Assembly: GCA_003512955.1 (NCBI GenBank)
Contig: DOTG01000040.1
Coordinates: 1 to 48,423, forward strand
DNA: 48,423 nucleotides
DNA from: Marinilabiliales bacterium
Lineage (GTDB): Bacteria; Bacteroidota; Bacteroidia; Bacteroidales; SZUA-534
Reading direction: 5' to 3'
In this document: positions 1-7,854 of the stretch, piece by piece
Layout of the letters: each line of letters opens with the position of its first letter
How positions within the stretch are numbered: position 1 is the first letter of the stretch
Notes under the pieces: model-generated
What the model was told of the DNA's origin: nothing
Seen by the model: only the letters and a program-made list of their open reading frames with translations
The model's database searches: none
Translations under genes and position numbers: made by a program

Positions 1-72
1 TTAGGTCGAACTCACGTTAATTAAGAAAGTAGAATAAAGAATCACGAATATTGAGGTTTAAATTTTATGTCA

Positions 73-89
73 ATTCGTGCCATTCGTGC
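73..89. repeat. Two direct copies of ATTCGTGC before galT
   Basis: ATTCGTGC occurs at 73-80 and again at 82-89, separated by one base, inside the AT-rich stretch in front of galT. The rest of 1-104 shows no gene that can be supported. Any function is unknown. Confidence 0.6.
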
Positions 90-104
90 AAAAAATATAA
101 AACT

Positions 105-1142
105 ATGATAAACTTTTCAGAACACCCGCATCGGCGTTACAATCCGTTGAACGGGGAATGGGTTTTGGTTTCACCGCACCGGGCCAAACGCCCCTGGCAG
201 GGACAAACCGAAAAACCGCAACAGGACAATCGCCCCAGTTATGATCCTACTTGCTATTTATGCCCCGGAAATCAAAGGGCACAAGGACCTGTAAACGAAA
301 AATACACATCCACCTTTGTGTTTACCAACGACTTTAGCGCATTGCTTCCCGATACGCCGGACGGAGAGTTAACTGATGGCCTATTTATTGCCAAAGCAGA
401 ACAAGGCATTAGCCGGGTTTTGTGCTTTTCACCCGACCATAGCTTGACCATTCCCGAAATGGAGGCAGTTGATATCGAAAAAGTCATCGAACTTTGGTGT
501 AACGAATATCAGACTATTGGAAGCCAGTCTTTTATCAACCATGTACAGATTTTTGAAAACAAAGGAAGCGTGATGGGATGTAGCAACCCGCATCCTCATG
601 GTCAAATTTGGGCACAATCATCCATTCCTGTCGAAGTTGAAAAAGAACAAATTCAACAATCCCAGTATTTTAAGCAACACGGGCGTACCTTGCTCTCCGA
701 TTATCTTACACAGGAATTGAAAAAACAGGATCGGATTATCGCAGAAAATAATACATTTGTATGCCTGACCCCATTTTGGGCAGTGTGGCCGTTTGAGACC
801 ATGATTCTTCCCAAGAGGCCAGTGACAAGGATTACCGACTTAACTGAGGATGAGAAAATGGATTTTGCAGCTATGTACCAGAAACTGACCATCAAATATG
901 ACAACCTGTTTTTGACATCGTTCCCTTATTCTGCCGGAATTCACCAGGCTCTGACCGATGGACAGGAACATCCGGAATGGCACATGCACATGCACTTTTA
1001 TCCGCCTTTGTTGCGGTCGGCATCGGTAAAAAAATTCATGGTTGGTTACGAAATGATGGCCAACGCCCAGCGCGATATTACCGCCGAACAAAGCGCGCAA
1101 CGATTGAGAGAATTACCCACCATTCATTATAAAAAACAATGA
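105..1142 (+). CDS. galT: Galactose-1-phosphate uridylyltransferase
   Basis: Leloir-pathway enzyme of the cytoplasm that exchanges UMP between UDP-glucose and galactose-1-phosphate. The 345-residue protein matches the usual family length. The zinc pair Cys50/Cys53 (CYLCPGN) and the active-site HPHGQIW motif are present, with His163 as a probable metal ligand and His165 as the uridylylated nucleophile. A second His-rich stretch (HMHMHFYPP) lies near the C-terminus. I start it at ATG 105; an in-frame TTG at 51 would add 18 residues with no family similarity. The stop overlaps the galE start in an ATGA junction, so the two are translationally coupled. No galK is in the window; it may lie upstream. 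Confidence 0.96.
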   Translation: MINFSEHPHRRYNPLNGEWVLVSPHRAKRPWQGQTEKPQQDNRPSYDPTCYLCPGNQRAQGPVNEKYTSTFVFTNDFSALLPDTPDGELTDGLFIAKAEQGISRVLCFSPDHSLTIPEMEAVDIEKVIELWCNEYQTIGSQSFINHVQIFENKGSVMGCSNPHPHGQIWAQSSIPVEVEKEQIQQSQYFKQHGRTLLSDYLTQELKKQDRIIAENNTFVCLTPFWAVWPFETMILPKRPVTRITDLTEDEKMDFAAMYQKLTIKYDNLFLTSFPYSAGIHQALTDGQEHPEWHMHMHFYPPLLRSASVKKFMVGYEMMANAQRDITAEQSAQRLRELPTIHYKKQ

Positions 1143-2170
1143 CAACAAAAGGAAAAATAGTAGTCACCGGGGGAACGGGTTACATCGGTTCTCACACCAC
1201 CGTGGAATTGATTCAACAGGGATATGAGGTTTTGATAATTGACAACCTATCTAATTCTGAGGCTTTTATTGTTGATCGTATCGAACAGATTTCAGGAGTA
1301 CGTCCATCTTTTTTTGAATTCGACCTGCTCGATCAGGAAAAGATGGATGCTTTTTTCAACCAGAATAAAGATATTCAGGGAGTCATTCATTTTGCAGCTG
1401 CCAAAGCGGTGGGCGAATCGGTTCAGATTCCCCTGCATTATTACCGCAACAATTTGGTAACCATGATTAATTTGCTTGAGGCTATGAAAAAACATCAGGT
1501 GGTGAATTTTGTTTTTTCATCGTCGTGTACGGTTTATGGCCAACCCGATCAGCTTCCGGTGACCGAAAATGCACCTGTAAAGCCCGCCGAATCGCCTTAT
1601 GGATATACCAAACAGGTGAACGAAGCTATTTTGAATGATACCATCAAATCGGGGGCGAATATTAAAGGAATCGCGTTGCGCTATTTTAATCCGATTGGTG
1701 CCCATCATTCCGGCCTTATTGGCGAACTGCCCCGCGGTGTTCCCAACAATTTAATGCCTTTTATTACCCAAACCGCTTATGGCATCAGGGAACAGCTGCG
1801 CGTTTTTGGTAGCGATTACAGCACACCCGATGGCAGTTGCATCCGTGATTACATCCACGTGGTCGATTTGGCCAAAGCCCACATTGTGGCAATTGAAAGG
1901 CTGATTAAAGGCACAAATAAATCAAATTACGAAATGTTTAACATTGGCACCGGTAACGGATTTTCGGTGTTTGAAGTTATTCAATCGTTTGAGCGGAGTA
2001 CCGGCAAAAAGTTGAATTACAAAGTGGTGGATCGCCGACCGGGCGATATTGAACAGATATGGGCCGATACAACCATTGGAAATAAAGAATTGGGCTGGAA
2101 AGCAGAAAAAACGTTGGATGAGATGACGTTATCTGCCTGGCAATGGGAATTAAATTACCGAAATAAATAA
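1139..2170 (+). CDS. galE: UDP-glucose 4-epimerase
   Basis: Interconverts UDP-galactose and UDP-glucose and regenerates the co-substrate for GalT. It is an extended short-chain dehydrogenase of 343 residues. The NAD-binding GGTGYIGSH motif lies at residues 11-19, the catalytic Ser129 in SSSCTVYG, and the catalytic Tyr154 and Lys158 in SPYGYTK. Its ATG overlaps the galT stop by four bases. The residue order and length are ordinary for bacterial GalE. Confidence 0.97.
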   Translation: MTTKGKIVVTGGTGYIGSHTTVELIQQGYEVLIIDNLSNSEAFIVDRIEQISGVRPSFFEFDLLDQEKMDAFFNQNKDIQGVIHFAAAKAVGESVQIPLHYYRNNLVTMINLLEAMKKHQVVNFVFSSSCTVYGQPDQLPVTENAPVKPAESPYGYTKQVNEAILNDTIKSGANIKGIALRYFNPIGAHHSGLIGELPRGVPNNLMPFITQTAYGIREQLRVFGSDYSTPDGSCIRDYIHVVDLAKAHIVAIERLIKGTNKSNYEMFNIGTGNGFSVFEVIQSFERSTGKKLNYKVVDRRPGDIEQIWADTTIGNKELGWKAEKTLDEMTLSAWQWELNYRNK

Positions 2171-2226
2171 TCAACAAACGTAAAATACCTCAATTACTAA
2201 TTACTTAAATCAATACGCTAAAACTT

Positions 2227-3957
2227 ATGGAACAAACGTTCGATTTACATTGGATAGATTACGCGATTATGCTGATCTATTTTGTTTTTGTGTTGGGTAT
2301 CGGGTGGGTACTCAAACGGTACATGAAAGATGCCAATGCCTTTTTGGAAGCCGGAAGGTCGATGCCCGCATGGGTTGCCGGTTTGGCCTTTATATCCACC
2401 AATCTTGGAGCTTTGGAAGTGATGGGAATGACCGGGTCCGGAGCTAAATACGGAATGCTGACTACCCATTTTTATTGGGTTGGGGCCATTCCTGCCATGA
2501 TATTCCTGGCCATCTTTATGATGCCTTTTTATTACGGTTCAAAAGCCCGTTCGGTACCTGAATACCTGAAGCTCCGTTTCGATGAAAAAACCCGTGGTTT
2601 AAATGCCATCCTTTTTGCCGTGATGACCATTTTGGCCTCTGGTATTTCGATGTATGCCCTGGCTATCCTGATGGAAAAAGTATTGGGCTGGGATTTTAAT
2701 TTAAGCCTAATTCTTTCAGCAGCCATTGTGTTGGGCTATACCTATTTGGGAGGCCTATCGTCGGCTATTTATAACGAAGTATTGCAGTTCTTTATCATTG
2801 TTATCGGGTTATTCCCCATTGTATTTTTGGCTTTAAAAGAGGTCGGCGGTTGGGACGGTTTACAAGAGAGTTTGGCTCCCATAGTCACCGATAAAGGCTT
2901 GGCAGCCGATGCCTTCACCTCTACCTGGAAATACACGGGAACAGCGAAAGCGAATCCCCTGGGGGTAGAATGGTATGGTATTTTTGCTGGATTAGGTTTT
3001 GTACTATCGTTTGGCTATTGGTGTACCAACTTCCTGATTGTACAACGTGCCATGGCCGCAGAATCACCTGTTGCTGCAAGGAAAACCCCTTTGATTGGTG
3101 CCATCCCGAAAATGTTTATTCCATTTTTGATTATCGTTCCTGGTATTGTGGCTTTGGTGTTGATGAACGATCCCACCAAAGGTTTTTCAATCACTGATCC
3201 AACAACTGGGCAAACCAACTATGACTTGACTATCATCATGCTGTTGAAACATTATTTACCAGCAGGGGTTTTGGGTCTGGGTCTTACTGCTTTATTGGCC
3301 TCGTTCATGTCGGGTATGGCAGGAAACGTTTCGGCGTTCAACACTGTTTGGACCTACGATATTTATCAGAGTTACATCCGTCCGGCTACCAACGATCCCG
3401 AAGTCGACTCGAAACATTACCTGAAAGTAGGTCGGCTGGCTACTATTTTTGGCGTGTTGGTAAGTATTGCTGCCGCGTATTTAGCCGGTTTGTTTGGCAA
3501 CATCATGGACTTTCTGCAAACCATCTTCTCCATGATTAATGCCCCGTTATTTGCAGTAATTGCACTGGGTATGTTCTGGAAACGTACCACCGGACATGCC
3601 GCGTTTATTGGTTTATTAGCCGGCTTTATCATTGCTTTATTACACCACGGTTTAACTGCACCTGAAGGAGCCACAACCCTTGTGAAAGGTGGATGGCTGG
3701 GCGTGGTTCATGTGTATCCCGTTGAAATGGCACAAAACTTCTGGACTGCTATCTTTGCTTTCGTTTCCAGTTTCTCCATTACCATCGGATTATCCTTGGC
3801 CACCAAGAAAAACAAAACCGATGAAGAATTGGTGGGATTGGTCTATTCACTGACACCTCGCGAGAATTTCAACGATGGAAAATGGATCAGCCGCCCATCC
3901 ACTTTAGCTTGGATTGTAGGTATCATTCTTATTGTATTAACTATATTATTTTGGTAG
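2227..3957 (+). CDS. Sodium:solute symporter, SGLT-like (probably galactose or glucose)
   Basis: Inner-membrane importer of the SSS family, 576 residues with about 14 hydrophobic segments. The conserved motif with W, N, F and VQRAMAA is at about residues 260-280, and the N-terminus (LHWIDYAIMLIYF) is typical of SGLT-type proteins. Substrate is inferred from the position between galE and galM: galactose or glucose taken up with sodium. The 56-base gap after galE has no recognisable promoter, so co-transcription with galTE is likely. The last codons are followed at once by a strong ribosome binding site for the next small gene. Confidence 0.93.
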   Translation: MEQTFDLHWIDYAIMLIYFVFVLGIGWVLKRYMKDANAFLEAGRSMPAWVAGLAFISTNLGALEVMGMTGSGAKYGMLTTHFYWVGAIPAMIFLAIFMMPFYYGSKARSVPEYLKLRFDEKTRGLNAILFAVMTILASGISMYALAILMEKVLGWDFNLSLILSAAIVLGYTYLGGLSSAIYNEVLQFFIIVIGLFPIVFLALKEVGGWDGLQESLAPIVTDKGLAADAFTSTWKYTGTAKANPLGVEWYGIFAGLGFVLSFGYWCTNFLIVQRAMAAESPVAARKTPLIGAIPKMFIPFLIIVPGIVALVLMNDPTKGFSITDPTTGQTNYDLTIIMLLKHYLPAGVLGLGLTALLASFMSGMAGNVSAFNTVWTYDIYQSYIRPATNDPEVDSKHYLKVGRLATIFGVLVSIAAAYLAGLFGNIMDFLQTIFSMINAPLFAVIALGMFWKRTTGHAAFIGLLAGFIIALLHHGLTAPEGATTLVKGGWLGVVHVYPVEMAQNFWTAIFAFVSSFSITIGLSLATKKNKTDEELVGLVYSLTPRENFNDGKWISRPSTLAWIVGIILIVLTILFW

Positions 3958-3961
3958 GAGG
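3956..3961 (+). promoter_or_regulatory. Canonical Shine-Dalgarno AGGAGG
   Basis: AGGAGG overlaps the last two bases of the symporter TAG stop and sits eight bases before the ATG at 3970. A full Shine-Dalgarno is unusual here: nearly all other genes in the window start after AT-rich sequence without one, as expected for Bacteroidota. Confidence 0.8.
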
Positions 3962-3969
3962 AAACAACT

Positions 3970-4173
3970 ATGTTAGATATTCGAATTCCTATAGGATTAT
4001 TATTTTCCGTATTGGGTGTATTGGTCTTTGTTTTTGGTATGGCCACCCTTTCAGATGCCCAAATGTATGCTAAGTCATTGCAAATCAACATTAATATATG
4101 GTCAGGAGTCTTTATGGCTGTGTTTGGAGGAGGAATGTTGCTATGGTCAAAGATGAGTAAAAAGAAAAAATAA
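3970..4173 (+). CDS. Small two-helix membrane protein downstream of the symporter
   Basis: A 67-residue protein of unknown family. Two hydrophobic segments are visible, about residues 6-26 (GLLFSVLGVLVFVFGMATL) and 43-60 (WSGVFMAVFGGGMLLW), followed by a basic tail ending in KMSKKKK, which predicts that the C-terminus stays in the cytoplasm. It begins 12 bases after the symporter stop behind a strong Shine-Dalgarno, so it is probably made together with, and possibly in excess over, the transporter. A role as transporter subunit or stabiliser is only inferred from position. Confidence 0.75.
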   Translation: MLDIRIPIGLLFSVLGVLVFVFGMATLSDAQMYAKSLQININIWSGVFMAVFGGGMLLWSKMSKKKK

Positions 4174-4178
4174 AACCG

Positions 4179-4302
4179 AAGAGGTTGTCTGATGAGAGAA
4201 TTTCCTCTGTGAATCTTTGTAATACTCTGTGTAACTATTTTTTATTACACTGGAATGCACAAAGAACACGGGGACTTACAGAGTCTAATTGGACAACCTC
4301 TT
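4179..4302. repeat. 124-bp palindromic element, possible terminator
   Basis: The outer arms AAGAGGTTGTC (4179-4189) and GACAACCTCTT (4292-4302) are perfect inverted repeats. Inside are nested pairs CTCTGT/ACAGAG (4205-4210, 4278-4283), CTTTGT/ACAAAG (4215-4220, 4259-4264) and GTGTAA/TTACAC (4229-4234, 4245-4250), so the whole element can fold into one long imperfect hairpin. A T tract follows the right arm to 4305, so it could end transcription of the symporter unit. No target-site duplication is obvious. Confidence 0.7.
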
Positions 4303-4363
4303 TTTATTTAACCAACCACAAATACCACAAAATTTTAAGCCTTAATTTTTAAGTAAACCTTTT

Positions 4364-5377
4364 ATGAAAACTTCCACTTTCCAATTAACCAACCAAAATG
4401 GAGTTGTAGTTGAATTTATCTCCCAAGGGGGAAAAATTATTTCTATAAAAGTTCCCGAAGGAGACCGAAAAGTAGATATTGCCTTGGGTTACGGTACCCC
4501 TGAAGAGTTTTTAACTGGCGATGGATACATGGGAGCTATATGTGGCCGCATGGCCAACCGTATTGGCAATGGTATGTTTCAATTGGAAGGAAAAACCATT
4601 AAATTGTACCAAAACGACCGGACCAACCACCTGCATGGGGGAAAGGTGGGTTTTAACCTGAAAAACTGGGAGGTAAAACCTATAACCAAAGAAGGTTACC
4701 ATAGTGCCTTTCAATTGTCATTGCTTAGCCACGATGGCGACGAAAATTATCCCGGAAACTTACAGGTAGAAATTGTTTACGCGTTGAACAACCAGAACGA
4801 ATTTCTGATTGATATTCAGGCAACCACAGATAAAACCACGGCAGTAAACCTGACCAGCCATCCCTATTTCAATTTAAATGGGGTAAGCAGTGGAAAGATA
4901 TTTAACCATTTTTTGGAAATCAATGCCGATGCCTTTACCGTGCTAAGTGACATTTCTGTTCCTACCGGTGAAATCCGCAAGGTAAAAAACAGCGATATGG
5001 ATTTTACCAAACCTGTTAAACTCAGTGAAGTAATTAACAGCGACGAACCACAAATACAACTGGTTAACGGGTTGGACCACAATTGGGTGATAAATAAAAA
5101 AGCAGGCGAAATGGCCTTTGCCGCCAGAATAAGTGAACCGGTGAGCGGGAGAGGGCTTGAGGTGTTTACCACCCAACCGGGTATTCAGGTTTACACATCT
5201 ATGCACTTCGACGGTACGCAGGTGGGTAAAAACCAGATGCCTTTTACACCCTATTGTGCTATTGCCCTGGAAGCTCAGAATTTCCCCGATGCCCCCAACC
5301 ATGCCAATTTTCCGGATTGTATCCTGAAACCGGGCGAAACTTACCATCAGAAAATCTGTTACAAGTTTCTGTTTTAA
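4364..5377 (+). CDS. galM: Aldose 1-epimerase (galactose mutarotase)
   Basis: Interconverts alpha and beta anomers of galactose or glucose before GalK acts. The 337-residue protein has the family signatures: the substrate-binding histidine in NHLHGG, the catalytic histidine in SHPYFNLNG, and the catalytic glutamate in the C-terminal ALEAQNFPDAPN. No signal peptide is visible, so it is probably cytoplasmic. It stands 190 bases beyond the small membrane protein, separated by the palindromic element, so it may be transcribed separately. No clear TAnnTTTG box is seen before it. Confidence 0.95.
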   Translation: MKTSTFQLTNQNGVVVEFISQGGKIISIKVPEGDRKVDIALGYGTPEEFLTGDGYMGAICGRMANRIGNGMFQLEGKTIKLYQNDRTNHLHGGKVGFNLKNWEVKPITKEGYHSAFQLSLLSHDGDENYPGNLQVEIVYALNNQNEFLIDIQATTDKTTAVNLTSHPYFNLNGVSSGKIFNHFLEINADAFTVLSDISVPTGEIRKVKNSDMDFTKPVKLSEVINSDEPQIQLVNGLDHNWVINKKAGEMAFAARISEPVSGRGLEVFTTQPGIQVYTSMHFDGTQVGKNQMPFTPYCAIALEAQNFPDAPNHANFPDCILKPGETYHQKICYKFLF

Positions 5378-5472
5378 AAGAATACAGGTGATTTAAGAAA
5401 CAAGAGAAATAGTCAGTGGGTGGATTAAAGAGATAGTTAATAGTAGTCTAGTGTCTAATTTCTAGTTTCTAT

Positions 5473-5520
5473 TGTCTCATATCTCTAAGTTTTGTGTCTT
5501 GATACTTTGTACTTGATACT
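5473..5520 (+). repeat. Dispersed intergenic repeat, copy A (divergent)
   Basis: The stretch contains TCTCATATCTC and then GTGTCTTGATACTTTGTACTTGATACT. It resembles the better-matched copies at 18077-18130 and 41781-41832 (order TCTCATATCTTGATA, then ACTTGATACT). It lies about 95 bases downstream of galM and makes no protein. This copy is the most degraded of the three. Confidence 0.5.
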
Positions 5521-5583
5521 GATTAAAAAAACAGCCACATCAGTCAAAAACGAATATTTTATTAAAAAATAACTCGATTTTTA

Positions 5584-5614
5584 TTTGGATTTATAAATAT
5601 TTCACCCATATTTG
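5584..5614 (+). promoter_or_regulatory. Promoter of the aromatic operon
   Basis: TTTG at 5584-5587 and CATATTTG at 5607-5614 are separated by 19 bases. This fits the Bacteroidota primary sigma pattern (-33 TTTG, -7 TAnnTTTG) with one mismatch. It predicts a start of transcription near 5621, about 16 bases before the leader peptide ATG. Confidence 0.65.
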
Positions 5615-5637
5615 TGACGAATTTTAATAAACACAGA

Positions 5638-5697
5638 ATGAAAACACGTACCGGATATGCTTCTTTTTATTATTTCTTTTATTTCTGGGGGAAGTAA
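5638..5697 (+). CDS. pheL: Aromatic leader peptide of the pheA-aroC operon
   Basis: A 19-residue ORF, too short for normal gene finding, reading MKTRTGYASFYYFFYFWGK. Residues 10-17 are eight aromatic residues in a row: four Phe, three Tyr and one Trp, with a further Tyr at position 7. It lies between a promoter and an intrinsic terminator in front of genes for Phe, Tyr and chorismate synthesis, so I infer that its translation, not its product, is the function: ribosomes slow at the aromatic codons when charged tRNAs are scarce. The symbol pheL is by analogy to the enterobacterial leader only. Confidence 0.82.
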   Translation: MKTRTGYASFYYFFYFWGK

Positions 5698-5698
5698 A

Positions 5699-5765
5699 CC
5701 GGGGCTTGTATGTATGTAAAATAGCAAACAGATATAACAGAACCCCGCCCAAAGCGGGGTTTTTT
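5699..5765 (+). promoter_or_regulatory. Transcription attenuator: antiterminator segment plus terminator
   Basis: Segment CCGGGGCTTG (5699-5708) begins one base after the leader stop codon. Its CGGGG (5700-5704) can pair with CCCCG (5743-5747), the 5' arm of the terminator, with further weaker pairs of UU with AA at 5741-5742 and of GU with AC at 5737-5738. A ribosome at the stop codon would cover this segment and let the terminator form; one stalled in the aromatic run (5665-5688) would leave it free to pair and block the terminator. This matches the classical amino-acid attenuation logic; folding energies were not computed. Confidence 0.72.
5741..5765 (+). terminator. Intrinsic terminator of the attenuator
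   Basis: AACCCCGC (5741-5748) pairs perfectly with GCGGGGTT (5754-5761) around a five-base loop, followed by a T run to 5765. It ends only 13 bases before the first pheA ATG and is 363 bases past galM, so it serves as a gate for pheA rather than as the end of galM. Confidence 0.85.
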
Positions 5766-5778
5766 CATAATAGATAAA

Positions 5779-6663
5779 ATGAGAAGCGAAAATTATAATC
5801 AAATCATGCTGAAAAAAGTAGCCATCCAGGGCGGGGCAGGTGCCTTTCACGAAATAGCCGCACGATCCTATTTTGGTAACCAGGTCATCGAAATCCTTTC
5901 TATCGGAACGTTTGACGAGATTGTGCAACTGGTTTCCGATAAAAAAATTGATTATGGTATCATGGCCATCGAGAATACTGTGGCCGGAAGTTTAATACCC
6001 AATTATGCATTGATACGTGAAGCTCCGGTGAAAATCATGGGCGAACAGTATCTGAGGGTAAAACAAAACCTGATGGCGTTACCGGGCCAAACCATTGCCG
6101 ATATTACCGAGGTGCATTCGCATTACATGGCCATTGCCCAGACACGAAAATTTTTCAATCAATACCCGCACATTCAGTTGGTGGAATCACCCGATACTGC
6201 TTTGAGCGCCCGCAAAATCCAGGATAAGAAACTGGTTGGTAAAGGCGCTATCGCCAGCGATTTGGCCGCCAAAATGTACGGACTGGAGATACTGGCCGCG
6301 GGTATAGAGACGAATAAAAAGAACTATACCCGCTTTTTGATCTTGGCCCACCAAGATGCCGAATCCAATCCCGGTTCTGCCTGTAGCAAGGCTTCGCTAT
6401 GTTTCAGTTTACCGCACCATAAGGGGAGTTTAAGCCAGGTATTGAGCGTGCTGGCTTTTTATGACCACAACCTGACCAAAATCCAGAGCATGCCCATTGT
6501 GGGGCAAGAGTTCCGCTATTTCTTTTATGTCGATCTTACGTTCGACAGCTACGAACGCTACCAACAAAGTATTACGGCCATCACCCCGTTGGTGGTCGAT
6601 TTGCAGATATTGGGTGAATACAAATATGGCATTGAATCGCTTGAAAACATACATCATCAATAA
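5779..6663 (+). CDS. pheA: Prephenate dehydratase
   Basis: Converts prephenate to phenylpyruvate, the committed step to phenylalanine. Of 294 residues, the catalytic domain covers about 12-195, with AIQGGAGAFHEIAA at its start and the TRF motif in NYTRFLIL. A C-terminal ACT domain covers about 205-285 (KGSLSQVL and LTKIQSMPI), the usual Phe-binding feedback site, although the common ESRP motif reads QSMP. There is no fused chorismate mutase, which is carried by the DAHP synthase downstream. ATG 5779 gives nine extra residues; ATG 5806 (MLKKVAIQG) matches typical family starts and is a good alternative. It is the first gene after the attenuator. Confidence 0.95.
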   Translation: MRSENYNQIMLKKVAIQGGAGAFHEIAARSYFGNQVIEILSIGTFDEIVQLVSDKKIDYGIMAIENTVAGSLIPNYALIREAPVKIMGEQYLRVKQNLMALPGQTIADITEVHSHYMAIAQTRKFFNQYPHIQLVESPDTALSARKIQDKKLVGKGAIASDLAAKMYGLEILAAGIETNKKNYTRFLILAHQDAESNPGSACSKASLCFSLPHHKGSLSQVLSVLAFYDHNLTKIQSMPIVGQEFRYFFYVDLTFDSYERYQQSITAITPLVVDLQILGEYKYGIESLENIHHQ

Positions 6664-6666
6664 GTT

Positions 6667-7839
6667 ATGATAACACCGGCTAACAGGACCCAATTGGTCA
6701 ACGAATATTATTTCTCACAAAAACTGAAGCAAATCGAAGAAATGAACAGTCAGGGAGCTTCGGTCATCAACCTTGGGATTGGAAACCCCGATTTGATGCC
6801 TCCCATCAGCGCCCTGAAAGTATTGTCGCAAAAAGTGATGGAACCCGGAGTTCATGGGTATCAGAGTTATATAGGAATTCCTGAGCTTAGGAATGCTTTT
6901 TCGCAATGGTATCTCAATTTCTATAATATCCATTTGGACGCCAATGGTGAGATTCTTCCATTATTGGGTTCCAAAGAGGGCATCATGCACATCAGTATGG
7001 CCTATTTAAATCCCGGAGACCAGGTGTTGATTCCCAATCCGGGATACCCGACCTATCGCTCGGTTTCTCTTTTAGTAGGAGCCGAACCGGTGGAATATGA
7101 TTTGTTGCCCAAAAACCATTGGTATCCTGACTTTGAACAGTTGGAAAAGCTCGATCTGGAAAAGGTAAAAATCATGTGGGTCAATTATCCGCACATGCCT
7201 ACGGGGCAACCTGCATCTATGTCACTTTACAATCAGTTGGTTGCCTTCGGAAAAAAACACAATATTTTGATTTGCAACGATAATCCATACAGTTTTATCC
7301 TAAATAATCAACCTTTAAGCATTTTTTCTGTTCCCGGGGCAAAAGATATTGCACTGGAATTGAATTCGCTCAGCAAATCGCACAATATGGCAGGTTTCCG
7401 GGTGGGAATGGTGGCCGGTAGCCGCGAGCACATCAGCCATGTACTAAAAATAAAAAGCAACATGGATTCGGGCATGTACAAACCCCTGCAACTGGCCGCG
7501 GCTAAAGCCATGGAAAGTATGCAGGATTGGTACGATTCCATGAATACCCAATACCGGGAACGCCGGAAATGGGTGTACCAGATTTTTGATTTGCTGGGAG
7601 CCACCTATGAAACCTCGCAAACAGGTTTGTTTATCTGGGCAAAGATTCCTAAAGGATTCGACGGTTCGTTTGAGTTTTCCGATTACTTTTTACAGGAGGC
7701 CAAAGTGTTCATCACACCGGGAGCTATATTTGGTTCCAACGGAAACCAATATGCCCGTATTTCGCTGTGCAGTACCGAACATCAGCTTCAGATGGTATTG
7801 AGCCGGTTGGTGGGAGTACTTCAAAAAGTCAATAAATAA
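6667..7839 (+). CDS. PLP-dependent class I/II aminotransferase, probably aromatic
   Basis: Fold-type I aminotransferase of 390 residues. Lys237 in SLSKSHNMAGFRVGM is the Schiff-base lysine; NPGYPTY and NYPHMPTG are conserved substrate and cofactor motifs. It starts three bases after pheA and ends 15 bases before tyrA, so the likely job is the last step to Phe and Tyr: transamination of phenylpyruvate and hydroxyphenylpyruvate, or of prephenate to arogenate. The sequence also resembles LL-diaminopimelate and aspartate aminotransferases, so the substrate rests on context. Confidence 0.9.
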   Translation: MITPANRTQLVNEYYFSQKLKQIEEMNSQGASVINLGIGNPDLMPPISALKVLSQKVMEPGVHGYQSYIGIPELRNAFSQWYLNFYNIHLDANGEILPLLGSKEGIMHISMAYLNPGDQVLIPNPGYPTYRSVSLLVGAEPVEYDLLPKNHWYPDFEQLEKLDLEKVKIMWVNYPHMPTGQPASMSLYNQLVAFGKKHNILICNDNPYSFILNNQPLSIFSVPGAKDIALELNSLSKSHNMAGFRVGMVAGSREHISHVLKIKSNMDSGMYKPLQLAAAKAMESMQDWYDSMNTQYRERRKWVYQIFDLLGATYETSQTGLFIWAKIPKGFDGSFEFSDYFLQEAKVFITPGAIFGSNGNQYARISLCSTEHQLQMVLSRLVGVLQKVNK

Positions 7840-7854
7840 TTAGAATTCACACGT

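Noticed and set aside
51..104. Longer galT reading frame from a TTG start
   Set aside because: The 18 extra residues have no similarity to GalT, and ATG 105 gives the normal family start and length.
5741..5765. Reading the pheA-proximal hairpin as the galM terminator
   Set aside because: It is 363 bases beyond galM, with a promoter and a leader ORF in between, and directly abuts pheA; attenuation explains it better.
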